NCBI GenBank assembly: GCA_934317205.1 | Contig: CAKREL010000110.1 | Span: 1-6,699, forward strand | Length of the DNA: 6,699 nucleotides | Origin: an uncultured Eubacterium sp. | GTDB taxonomy: Bacteria; Bacillota; Clostridia; Lachnospirales; Lachnospiraceae | Reading direction: 5' to 3' | Shown here: in pieces, positions 1 to 6,097 of the stretch | Numbering within the stretch: position 1 is the stretch's first letter | How the letters are laid out: every line of letters starts with the position of its first letter | Made by a program: the position numbers and the translations under genes | Notes under the pieces: model-generated | Databases searched by the model: none | What the model was told of the DNA's origin: nothing | What the model saw: only the letters and a program-made list of their open reading frames with translations

Positions 1-82
1 GCAGGTTCAAATCCTGTCGCATCGATTCTTGGCAGGGGCGCTGAGGTGTTTGAGAAATCGAACATCTCAGTTTTTTTGTTGT
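1..82 (+). repeat. Partial copy of 188-bp tandem unit (tRNA-like 3' end plus terminator)
   Basis: Positions 1-82 match 189-270 at 81 of 82 bases; the only difference is G78 versus A266. The copy begins at the T-stem of a tRNA (GCAGG, loop TTCAAAT, CCTGT at 1-17), continues through an acceptor 3' strand CGCATCG and discriminator A (18-25), and ends with an intrinsic terminator. The 5' part of this copy lies before the window, so whether it has an intact acceptor stem or the same insertion cannot be seen. The arrangement shows at least two tandem units. Confidence 0.9.
41..77 (+). terminator. Intrinsic terminator of the first tRNA-like copy
   Basis: CTGAGGTGTT at 41-50 pairs with AACATCTCAG at 61-70. 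The pairing continues inward by TGA/TCG to a GAAA tetraloop, giving about 13 pairs including two G-U wobbles. Seven T residues (71-77) follow directly. This is a textbook rho-independent terminator, placed 15 bases after the tRNA-like 3' end. Confidence 0.9.
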
Positions 83-85
83 AAT

Positions 86-213
86 AAAAGCGTGGCTCAG
101 TTTGGTAGAGCGCTGCGTTCGGGACGCAGAGGGTCCACAAGGTCCGGTGGACCTTGGCTTTGGACCGACCGAAGCGGGAGCGGAGACCGCAGGTTCAAAT
201 CCTGTCGCATCGA
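86..213 (+). tRNA. tRNA-Pro(CGG)-like element with 59-nt variable region; possibly a pseudo-tRNA or derived RNA
   Basis: The core is clearly a tRNA. The D-arm is GCTC/GAGC (95-98/108-111) with a TTTGGTA loop. The anticodon stem is CTGCG/CGCAG (113-117/125-129) around TTCGGGA, which gives anticodon CGG (120-122, proline codon CCG). The T-arm is GCAGG-TTCAAAT-CCTGT (189-205), followed by CGCATCG and discriminator A213 with no encoded CCA.

Two things are wrong for a normal tRNA. First, the variable region (130-188) is 59 nt instead of about 5, and it can fold into two hairpins (130-138/147-155 and 157-163/169-175). Second, the 5' acceptor strand should resemble CGATGCG but reads AAAAGCG, so only GCG and one A-T pair can form. 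There is no visible promoter between the preceding terminator and this element. It may be a decayed tRNA, a tRNA with a structured insertion, or a tRNA-derived small RNA. Canonical charging with proline is doubtful on this sequence. Confidence 0.6.
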
Positions 214-270
214 TTCTTGGCAGGGGCGCTGAGGTGTTTGAGAAATCGAACATCTCAGTTTTTTTATTGT
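189..270 (+). repeat. Second copy of the 188-bp tandem unit's 3' portion
   Basis: This is the matching partner of 1-82, with one mismatch. The match covers the T-arm, the acceptor 3' strand, the spacer and the terminator with its T-tract. It ends at 270, after which the sequence becomes the GH42 promoter region. Near-identity extending through the terminator implies a recent duplication or ongoing homogenisation between copies. Confidence 0.88.
229..265 (+). terminator. Intrinsic terminator of the second tRNA-like copy
   Basis: The hairpin at 229-258 has the same sequence as the one at 41-70, with a GAAA tetraloop and a seven-T tail (259-265). It should isolate the tRNA-like unit from the downstream beta-galactosidase operon. 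Confidence 0.9.
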
Positions 271-303
271 TTTCTATATTCCGAAATGCTATCATGATAG
301 TAT
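267..303 (+). promoter_or_regulatory. Predicted promoter with overlapping palindromic operator, upstream of the GH42 gene
   Basis: TTGTTT (267-272) and TATCAT (290-295) are separated by 17 bases and fit a sigma-A promoter (five of six at the -10). The -10 lies inside ATGCTATCATGATAGTAT (286-303). The inner 12 bases of that palindrome, CTATCATGATAG, are perfectly symmetric, and only one flanking pair fails. A symmetric site over the -10 is a typical repressor operator position, so sugar-responsive repression of the operon is a reasonable inference. No regulator gene is present in the window. Confidence 0.5.
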
Positions 304-366
304 CTGACCGAATTGGTTAAACTGATTAGTAAATCGATGTAATGTATTGAAAAAGGAGAATCTATT

Positions 367-2421
367 ATGAGAGCGGAGCAGAATTTCAAATGGGAAAAAC
401 TTTCACTGGGCACCTGCTATTATCCAGAGCATTGGGATAAAAAAATGTGGCGTGACGATCTTCGGCGCATGAAAGAAAATGGAATTTTTACCATTCGAAT
501 TGCAGAGTTTGCCTGGAATAAGGTTGAGCCGACAGAAGGAGAATTTACGTATGAATTTTTTGATGAGTTTCTGGATGTGGCAGAAGAAGAGCAGATGAAG
601 GTTATCTTTGGCACACCAACGGCGACTCCGCCAGTCTGGCTGACTGAAAAATACCCGGAAGTATTAAACTGCCGTCTGGATGGCACACCGTTTTATCATG
701 GAATGCGCCGCCATTATAATTACAACTCTCCAATCTATCAGGAACTGTCCGCACGTATTGTCAAAAAAGTGGCAAAGCATTACGGCAAACGTCCGTGTAT
801 CGTAGGCTGGCAGATTGACAATGAGTTAAACTGTGAGGTGGATGAGTTCTATTCCGAGAGTGACACTCTTGCGTTTCGTGAATTCCTGAAGAAAAAATAT
901 AAGACACTGGATGCACTGAATGAGGCATGGGGAACTATTGTGTGGAACCAGACCTATACAAATTGGAAAGAAATTTATGTACCGCGTACCACCGTGCACG
1001 ATTCTACCAATCCGCATCAGGTATTAGATTATTATCGCTTTATTTCTGACAGCACGATCCGTTTCTGCAAGATGCAGAGTGACATCATCCGCAAATATAA
1101 GAAACCAGAAGATTTTATTACCACAAATGGTATTTTTGGTAACGTGGACAACCACAAGATGGAAGATGACTGTCTGGATGTATTGACCTATGATTCTTAC
1201 CCAAATTTTGCATATTGCCTGATTGAAGATCCGAAGCATTCCGACGATCTTAACGATCGAAAATGGAGTAAAAACCTGTCGGAAGTACGTTCCATCTGCC
1301 CGCATTTTGGCATTATGGAGCAGCAGTCCGGCGCAAATGGCTGGAATACACGGATGGAAGCACCGGCTCCGAAACCGGGACAGATGACTTTGTGGACGAT
1401 GCAGAGTATTGCACACGGTGCTGATTATGTCAGCTTCTTCCGTTGGCGTACCGCTACCGTAGGAACTGAGATTTACTGGCATGGAATTTTAGATTATGAT
1501 AATCGCTATAACCGCAAACTGGCAGAAGTAAACCGTATCTGGCATCGCGTGCAGGCGATTGAAGGCGTGACAGGTGCAGAATATAAAGCTGTATTTGCAC
1601 TGGTCAAAGATTATGACAACGTGTGGGATGCACAGCTGGATGTATGGCATGAGCGTCTGATGAAAAAGAGTGAAAAAGAGATATTTGTGGCAGCACAGCT
1701 CAGTCACACACCGATGGATATCTTCTATTTAAAAGACAGTACCGATCTGGAAGAACTGAAAAAATATCCGGTATTAATTTATCCGCATCCATTGATCCTG
1801 ACGAAAAAACGTGCGAAAGTGCTGAAAGAGTATGTAAAAGCAGGTGGAAAACTGATTATCGGAGCCCGTACAGGACAGAAAGACAAGCATGGTCACTGCG
1901 TGATGGAGCCAATGCCGGGTCTGCTGACAAATGTAAGTCATACCGATGTCAAAGAATTTACCTTTGTGGGACCGGCAGATGATCCTGTATCCATGGATTG
2001 GAATGGAAAAGAAATTGAGACAGGTATTTTTAACGACATTCTGGCTGCAGCAGGAGACAATGTGGAAGTGCTTGCCAAATACACTTCAAACTATTATGCA
2101 GGGCGTCCGGCGCTGATCCGCACCAACACACAGCAGGGTTATACACTGCACTTTGGCGGCACATTTACCCGTCAGAATGTGACAGAATTTCTGACTTATA
2201 CCGGTGTGATCAATCCATGGAAAGAGCTGATCGAGCTGCCGGCTGACTGCGAGATCGCAGTGCGTGAGAAAAACGATGCGAAGTATATTTTTGTACTGAA
2301 TTATAGTAGTGAAAAACAGAACATCACCCTAAAAACGCGGATGACAGATCTGTATACAACCGCAGACAGCGAAGGCGAGATCGCATTGGAGCCGTACGAG
2401 ACAAAAGTATATCAGATTTAA
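367..2421 (+). CDS. Beta-galactosidase, glycoside hydrolase family 42
   Basis: This enzyme hydrolyses terminal beta-D-galactosides by the retaining mechanism. It probably acts in the cytoplasm on imported galacto-oligosaccharides, since no signal peptide is visible. The 684-residue length is normal for GH42.

The N-terminal TIM barrel opens with GTCYYPEHW (residues 15-23), the usual GH42 start. The acid/base glutamate is E153 in GWQIDNEL, and the nucleophile is E318 in GIMEQQSG. A second, trimerisation-type domain follows at roughly 400-615 (IYPHPLILT, then GGKLIIGARTG), and a small beta C-terminal domain covers the last 60 residues.

The start is supported by AAGGAGAA at 353-360. The gene forms an operon with the dihydrouridine synthase gene 24 bp downstream. 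No sugar transporter or regulator is adjacent. Family assignment is firm; the exact substrate linkage (lactose, galactan fragments or other) cannot be read from the sequence. Confidence 0.95.
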   Translation: MRAEQNFKWEKLSLGTCYYPEHWDKKMWRDDLRRMKENGIFTIRIAEFAWNKVEPTEGEFTYEFFDEFLDVAEEEQMKVIFGTPTATPPVWLTEKYPEVLNCRLDGTPFYHGMRRHYNYNSPIYQELSARIVKKVAKHYGKRPCIVGWQIDNELNCEVDEFYSESDTLAFREFLKKKYKTLDALNEAWGTIVWNQTYTNWKEIYVPRTTVHDSTNPHQVLDYYRFISDSTIRFCKMQSDIIRKYKKPEDFITTNGIFGNVDNHKMEDDCLDVLTYDSYPNFAYCLIEDPKHSDDLNDRKWSKNLSEVRSICPHFGIMEQQSGANGWNTRMEAPAPKPGQMTLWTMQSIAHGADYVSFFRWRTATVGTEIYWHGILDYDNRYNRKLAEVNRIWHRVQAIEGVTGAEYKAVFALVKDYDNVWDAQLDVWHERLMKKSEKEIFVAAQLSHTPMDIFYLKDSTDLEELKKYPVLIYPHPLILTKKRAKVLKEYVKAGGKLIIGARTGQKDKHGHCVMEPMPGLLTNVSHTDVKEFTFVGPADDPVSMDWNGKEIETGIFNDILAAAGDNVEVLAKYTSNYYAGRPALIRTNTQQGYTLHFGGTFTRQNVTEFLTYTGVINPWKELIELPADCEIAVREKNDAKYIFVLNYSSEKQNITLKTRMTDLYTTADSEGEIALEPYETKVYQI

Positions 2422-2445
2422 AATAAACGAAGGAAAAACGATAGT

Positions 2446-3474
2446 ATGAACTTATATTTTGCACCGCTGGAGGGAATTGGCGGATATATTTACCGAAATG
2501 CACAGGCAGACTATTTTGAAAAAGCAGATAAATATTTTTCACCGTTTCTGGCACCGAATCAGAACCGCAGCATCAGTCCGAAGGAATATAAGGATATTGC
2601 GCCGGAACATAACGAAGGAATCATATTGGTTCCGCAGGTGATGGCAAATAACGCGGAGATTTTTCTGAAAGCGGCACAGGAGTTGGAACAGCTTGGGTAC
2701 AAAGAAATCAATCTGAATCTGGGCTGTCCGTCCCGTACAGTGGTGACAAAATACCGGGGCGCAGGATTTCTGGCAAAACCGGATGCGCTGGAGCAGTTTC
2801 TGGAGGAAGTATACAGCAAGTTGAATATCCGCTTGTCCTTAAAAACGCGTCTTGGAATGGAAGATGCAGAAGAATTTGAACATTTGTTGGAAATATATAA
2901 CAAATTCCCGGTGACAGAACTGATCATTCATCCAAGAGTACAGACGGATTACTACAAATACACACCGAGGATGGAAAGTTTTCTGGAAGCATTGTCAAAA
3001 TCCAAAAATCCTGTTGTATACAATGGGGATGTTTTTAACAAAGACAAGTATGAGCAGGTATTAAAGCAGATATCAGATGCGGAAAATGTACAGAAAAATT
3101 TTACGGAAGAAAACAGTTTCAATCCGTTATCTGAAAGTCGTGTGCCTGTGAAAAAAGATGGAATGGATTTATCCGGCATAATGCTTGGACGTGGAGTGCT
3201 GGCAAATCCGGCATTGTTTGGTGAAATCAGGGGGACGGAAGCACTTTCAAAAGCCCGTCTCTGGGAGTTCCACGAGCGTTTGCTTGCAGATTATACGCAG
3301 GAAATGTCCGGGGAGCGAAATGTACTTTTTAAAATGAAAGAACTATGGTTTTACCTGGCATGGTCATTTACCAATACGGAGAAATATGAGAAAAAGATCC
3401 GGAAGGCACAGCATCTGACTGATTATAAACTAATTGTAAAACAGCTGTTCTCAGAACAGGAATTAGTGCATTAG
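2446..3474 (+). CDS. dus: tRNA-dihydrouridine synthase family protein
   Basis: Dus enzymes are FMN-dependent and use NADPH to reduce specific uridines of tRNA to dihydrouridine. The protein is a 342-residue TIM barrel.

The N-terminus MNLYFAPLEGIGG replaces the more common APMAGVTD. The catalytic cysteine is C94 in NLGCPSRTVV. Expected flavin/substrate residues are K133 in SLKTRLG and H162 in IIHPRVQ. FMN-phosphate loops are seen at YNGDV (192-196) and IMLGRG (245-250), followed by ANPALFGEI. A helical C-terminal domain covers about 265-342.

Between the two phosphate loops there is a polar stretch (about 205-240) that looks longer than in standard Dus proteins. The ribosome binding site is AAGGAAA at 2430-2436. 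The gene is co-directional with and close behind the beta-galactosidase gene, so it is probably co-transcribed although functionally unrelated. Which uridine it modifies is unknown. No clear terminator follows. Confidence 0.9.
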   Translation: MNLYFAPLEGIGGYIYRNAQADYFEKADKYFSPFLAPNQNRSISPKEYKDIAPEHNEGIILVPQVMANNAEIFLKAAQELEQLGYKEINLNLGCPSRTVVTKYRGAGFLAKPDALEQFLEEVYSKLNIRLSLKTRLGMEDAEEFEHLLEIYNKFPVTELIIHPRVQTDYYKYTPRMESFLEALSKSKNPVVYNGDVFNKDKYEQVLKQISDAENVQKNFTEENSFNPLSESRVPVKKDGMDLSGIMLGRGVLANPALFGEIRGTEALSKARLWEFHERLLADYTQEMSGERNVLFKMKELWFYLAWSFTNTEKYEKKIRKAQHLTDYKLIVKQLFSEQELVH

Positions 3475-3584
3475 ATGTAAGATGTTTTCCATCTGATATA
3501 GCCGCCGGTGGATTGGAGAACTTCAGGAAAGAGTATTGTAGTAAACTGATTTATGCACAGGATTATAAACAGAAGCAGTATGGG

Positions 3585-3613
3585 TTGCGTTTATATGTAT
3601 TTCTGACTATAAT
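3585..3613 (+). promoter_or_regulatory. Predicted sigma-A promoter for fprA
   Basis: TTGCGT (3585-3590) and a consensus TATAAT (3608-3613) are separated by exactly 17 bases. Transcription would start near 3620 and give a leader of roughly 90 nt before the fprA start. The -35 half is weak (three of six) while the -10 is perfect, which fits a regulated promoter. Confidence 0.65.
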
Positions 3614-3644
3614 GTGAGGAGCAACTTGTAGTAGCTTGGACTAA

Positions 3645-3665
3645 TTCCTATGATTATCATAGGAA
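3645..3665 (+). promoter_or_regulatory. 9-bp inverted repeat with Fur/PerR-like core before fprA
   Basis: TTCCTATGA (3645-3653) and TCATAGGAA (3657-3665) are perfect inverted repeats around TTA. The central ATGATTATCAT differs at one position from the core ATGATAATCAT of the Fur consensus. The site lies about 25 bases after the predicted transcription start, where a bound repressor could block elongation. Flavodiiron genes in clostridia are known targets of the peroxide regulator PerR, a Fur-family protein, which makes this a plausible operator. It could instead act as an RNA hairpin (9 pairs, 3-nt loop). There is no T-tract, so it is not a terminator. Confidence 0.45.
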
Positions 3666-3708
3666 AATCCATTAAATAAATCAGTAAAATTATATGGAGT
3701 GTATTGCA

Positions 3709-4863
3709 ATGAAAATTACAGAGGACATTATTTATGTAGGCGTAAATGATCACGAAGTGGATCTGTTTGAAGGACAGTATATCGTTCCGAACGGAATGGC
3801 ATACAATTCTTATGTAATCCGTGATGAAAAAATCGCCGTTATGGATACCGTAGATGGCAATTTCGGTGAGGAATGGCTGGCAAATCTTGAGAAAGCGTTG
3901 GATGGCGCGACACCGGATTATCTGATTGTTCAGCATATGGAGCCGGATCATGCAGCAAATATTGAAGTATTTGCAGAGAAATACCCGAATGCCAAGATCG
4001 TTGGAAATGCAAAGACATTTACTATGATGAAAAACTTCTTCCGTGGACTGAACCTTGATGGAAAAACAGTAGAAGTAAAAAATGGTGAGACATTAAACCT
4101 TGGAAAACATGAGCTGACATTTGTATTTGCACCGATGGTTCACTGGCCGGAAGTTATGGTAACATATGACAGCACAGATAAAGTTCTGTTCTCCGCAGAC
4201 GGATTTGGAAAATTCGGTGCATTAGATGTCGAAGAAGACTGGGATTGTGAAGCACGTCGTTACTATATCGGAATCGTTGGAAAATACGGTGCACAGGTAC
4301 AGAACCTGCTGAAAGTAGCTGCAACTTTAGATATCCAGATCATCTGCCCGTTACATGGACCGGTTCTGAGCGAAAATCTCGGACATTATATTGAGAAGTA
4401 CAACATCTGGTCTTCTTATGGCGTAGAATCAGAAGGTGTCATGATCGCATATGCATCTGTCTACGGACATACAAAAAAAGCAGCAGAGCTGCTGGCTGAG
4501 AAGCTGAAAGCAAAAGGATGCCCGAAGGTAGTTGTATGTGATCTTGCCCGTGAGGACATGGCAGAGGCAGTAGAAGATGCATTCCGTTACGGAAAATTGG
4601 TTCTGGCCAGTGTAACTTACAATGCAGATGTATTCCCATTCATGAAGACATTTATTGAGCATCTGACAGAGCGTAATTACCAGAAACGTACCATTGGTCT
4701 CATTGAGAATGGTTCCTGGGCTCCGACAGCTGCACGTGTGATGACTGGCATGTTTGAGAAGAGCAAAGAAATCACATGGCTTGAGCATTCTGTAAAAATC
4801 ATGTCTTCCTTAAGTGAAGAAAACGAGAAAGAACTCGATGCTATGGCAGAGGAGCTTTTATAG
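3709..4863 (+). CDS. fprA: Flavodiiron protein FprA (O2/NO-reducing A-type flavoprotein)
   Basis: This cytoplasmic enzyme reduces dioxygen to water and/or nitric oxide to nitrous oxide, taking electrons from a separate rubredoxin or similar donor. It protects anaerobes from oxygen and NO.

The product is 384 residues in two domains. The N-terminal metallo-beta-lactamase-like domain (about 1-240) has the full di-iron ligand set: H76, E78, D80 and H81 in HMEPDH, H145 in MVHWPE, D164 in SADGFG, and H216 in CPLHGP. The C-terminal flavodoxin domain (about 243-384) binds FMN, with the phosphate loop ASVYGHT at 249-255 and the downstream ENGSWAPTA segment at 333-341. There is no rubredoxin extension, so it is a class A protein.

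The ATG at 3709 is chosen over the in-frame ATG at 3694 because the GGAG ribosome binding site (3696-3699) lies between them, and because family members start at MKIT-like sequences. Confidence 0.95.
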   Translation: MKITEDIIYVGVNDHEVDLFEGQYIVPNGMAYNSYVIRDEKIAVMDTVDGNFGEEWLANLEKALDGATPDYLIVQHMEPDHAANIEVFAEKYPNAKIVGNAKTFTMMKNFFRGLNLDGKTVEVKNGETLNLGKHELTFVFAPMVHWPEVMVTYDSTDKVLFSADGFGKFGALDVEEDWDCEARRYYIGIVGKYGAQVQNLLKVAATLDIQIICPLHGPVLSENLGHYIEKYNIWSSYGVESEGVMIAYASVYGHTKKAAELLAEKLKAKGCPKVVVCDLAREDMAEAVEDAFRYGKLVLASVTYNADVFPFMKTFIEHLTERNYQKRTIGLIENGSWAPTAARVMTGMFEKSKEITWLEHSVKIMSSLSEENEKELDAMAEELL

Positions 4864-4895
4864 TTTCTTGATGTGTTGAAAATATAAGTTGTGAA

Positions 4896-4969
4896 AAGGA
4901 CTCAGGCTATTTTGTCTTGCCCGCTAATAATCGCTGGTCAAGAAAAAATAGCCTGAGTCCTTAATTTTT
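4896..4969. terminator. Long bidirectional terminator hairpin between convergent fprA and azlD
   Basis: AAGGACTCAGGCTATTTT (4896-4913) is perfectly complementary to 4945-4962, an 18-bp stem. After one G-A mismatch, TCTTG (4915-4919) pairs with CAAGA (4939-4943), leaving a 19-nt loop. TTTTT (4965-4969) follows on the plus strand, and TTTT follows the stem on the minus strand (complement of 4894-4897). It can therefore end fprA transcription and also azlCD transcription arriving from the right. The stem is longer than in most intrinsic terminators. Confidence 0.85.
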
Positions 4970-5037
4970 GCCGTGAAATATTCAGCCACATTTCTTGCAA
5001 ACTGTAAAATGTAGTTTTCGTATTAATAAAATTAAAT

Positions 5038-5343
5038 TTACAAAAATAATTCAAGCACGAACACCACGACACAGGATAATACCGCCACCTGGAACAGACT
5101 CCGGCCGCACCATGCAAGTATGATCCCCACGATCAGTGCCGCAAGTCCTGCAACCGGGCTGTTTGTCGCTTCCATGATTGCCGGAAATGTCATAACTGCC
5201 AGTGTGACATATGGCACATAGTATAGAAACGACCGAATGGTTTTATTTTTAATTTCCTTACGGATCAGTGTTAGTGGCAGGACACGGATCAGGTAGGTCA
5301 CGGCAAACATGACCAGAATGTAAATATAAATGTTATGCTGCAT
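5038..5343 (-). CDS. azlD: AzlD, branched-chain amino acid exporter small subunit
   Basis: AzlD is the small membrane partner of AzlC; together they export branched-chain amino acids and analogues. The protein has 101 residues, the normal size, and is almost entirely hydrophobic with about four membrane segments (roughly 4-24, 38-58, 64-80 and 84-101). Typical family motifs are YLIRVLPL (17-24) and the SFLYYVPYVTLAVMTFPAI segment (38-56).

The start codon overlaps the end of azlC by 11 bases in another frame, which indicates translational coupling. It also has its own strong site AAAGGAGG (complement of 5353-5360) nine bases ahead of the ATG region. Transcription would end at the shared hairpin around 4896-4962. 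Confidence 0.93.
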   Translation of the reverse strand: MQHNIYIYILVMFAVTYLIRVLPLTLIRKEIKNKTIRSFLYYVPYVTLAVMTFPAIMEATNSPVAGLAALIVGIILAWCGRSLFQVAVLSCVVVFVLELFL

Positions 5344-6058
5344 GTTCGTTTTCCTCCTTTACCGGGAACAGTACCGCTGCGATACCTGCAATAGCTACGG
5401 TCAGAATAATGGTGCGTATACCGGATGAGATGTTGGAAATCACCGGCAAACGGGAGAATATGTAACTGGAAACCATAGAAATGGTGACCAGAGCGGCAAT
5501 AATTTTGTTTTTTCGTGCAGGTGGAATGATAATAGCAAGAAACATGCCATACAATCCGACGCTTAAAGCACTTACGATATTTGCCGGGAGGATGTTTCCC
5601 ATAATGACACCGAAAAAGGTTCCAAGGCTCCAGCCTGGAATAGCCACGGTCATCATACCGTAATTGTAAAACGGATTCAGTTTTCCGGATTCTGATACTG
5701 CGACACCGAAAATTTCATCAGTGACATCATATCCTACCAGCATACGGTGCAGCAGTCCTGTTTCTGAAGAGAACTTCTGGCTTAAGGAACATGACATCAG
5801 CAGATACCGTGCGTTTGCCACAAGTTCCATCAAAATCATTTCAAAATAAGTCCCGCCGGCAGCGATAACTGTAAATCCTGCATATTGTCCGGCGGAAGCA
5901 TTACAGGCAAGACTCGTCAGCATGGCCTGCCAGGCAGTCATACCGGCGTTTCGTGCAGTGATTCCAAGTGTAAAGGAAACTGCCAGATAGCCGAGACAGA
6001 TCGGCATACCATTCTTGATACCTTTCAGGTAGTAATATTTGTTTTTCTGTTTATTCAT
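5333..6058 (-). CDS. azlC: AzlC, branched-chain amino acid exporter large subunit
   Basis: AzlC is the large integral membrane subunit of the AzlCD exporter (LIV-E family; the equivalent of E. coli YgaZ beside YgaH). The 241-residue length is typical.

Family motifs visible are LGYLAVSFTLG (22-32), NASAGQYAG (53-61), NARYLLM (82-88) and TDEIFGVA (113-120). Several further membrane segments lie between about 134 and 232, and a short charged tail EENEHAA follows.

The ribosome binding site AAGGGG (complement of 6067-6072) is eight bases ahead of the ATG. The azlD gene overlaps its 3' end, and the pair is divergent from the MATE gene. Its leader may be structured (inverted repeats at 6098-6200). 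No Lrp/AsnC-type regulator gene is present in the window, so control cannot be assigned to a protein. Confidence 0.94.
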   Translation of the reverse strand: MNKQKNKYYYLKGIKNGMPICLGYLAVSFTLGITARNAGMTAWQAMLTSLACNASAGQYAGFTVIAAGGTYFEMILMELVANARYLLMSCSLSQKFSSETGLLHRMLVGYDVTDEIFGVAVSESGKLNPFYNYGMMTVAIPGWSLGTFFGVIMGNILPANIVSALSVGLYGMFLAIIIPPARKNKIIAALVTISMVSSYIFSRLPVISNISSGIRTIILTVAIAGIAAVLFPVKEENEHAA

Positions 6059-6097
6059 TGTCTTATCCCCTTGTAGATTGTATACACTACATCATTT

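Noticed and set aside
29..320. Two overlapping open frames across the tRNA-like tandem region
   Set aside because: They run through the tRNA arms and terminators, have arginine/serine-rich nonsense translations and no ribosome binding sites. They are by-products of the RNA element's GC-rich sequence.
3478..3495. Small inverted repeat AGATG/CATCT after dus, considered as a terminator
   Set aside because: The stem is only 5 bp and there is no T-tract, so termination is unlikely. Some read-through toward fprA is possible.
3694..3708. In-frame upstream ATG for fprA giving a five-residue extension (MECIA)
   Set aside because: The GGAG ribosome binding site lies after this ATG, and homologous proteins begin at the MKIT position, so 3709 is the better start.
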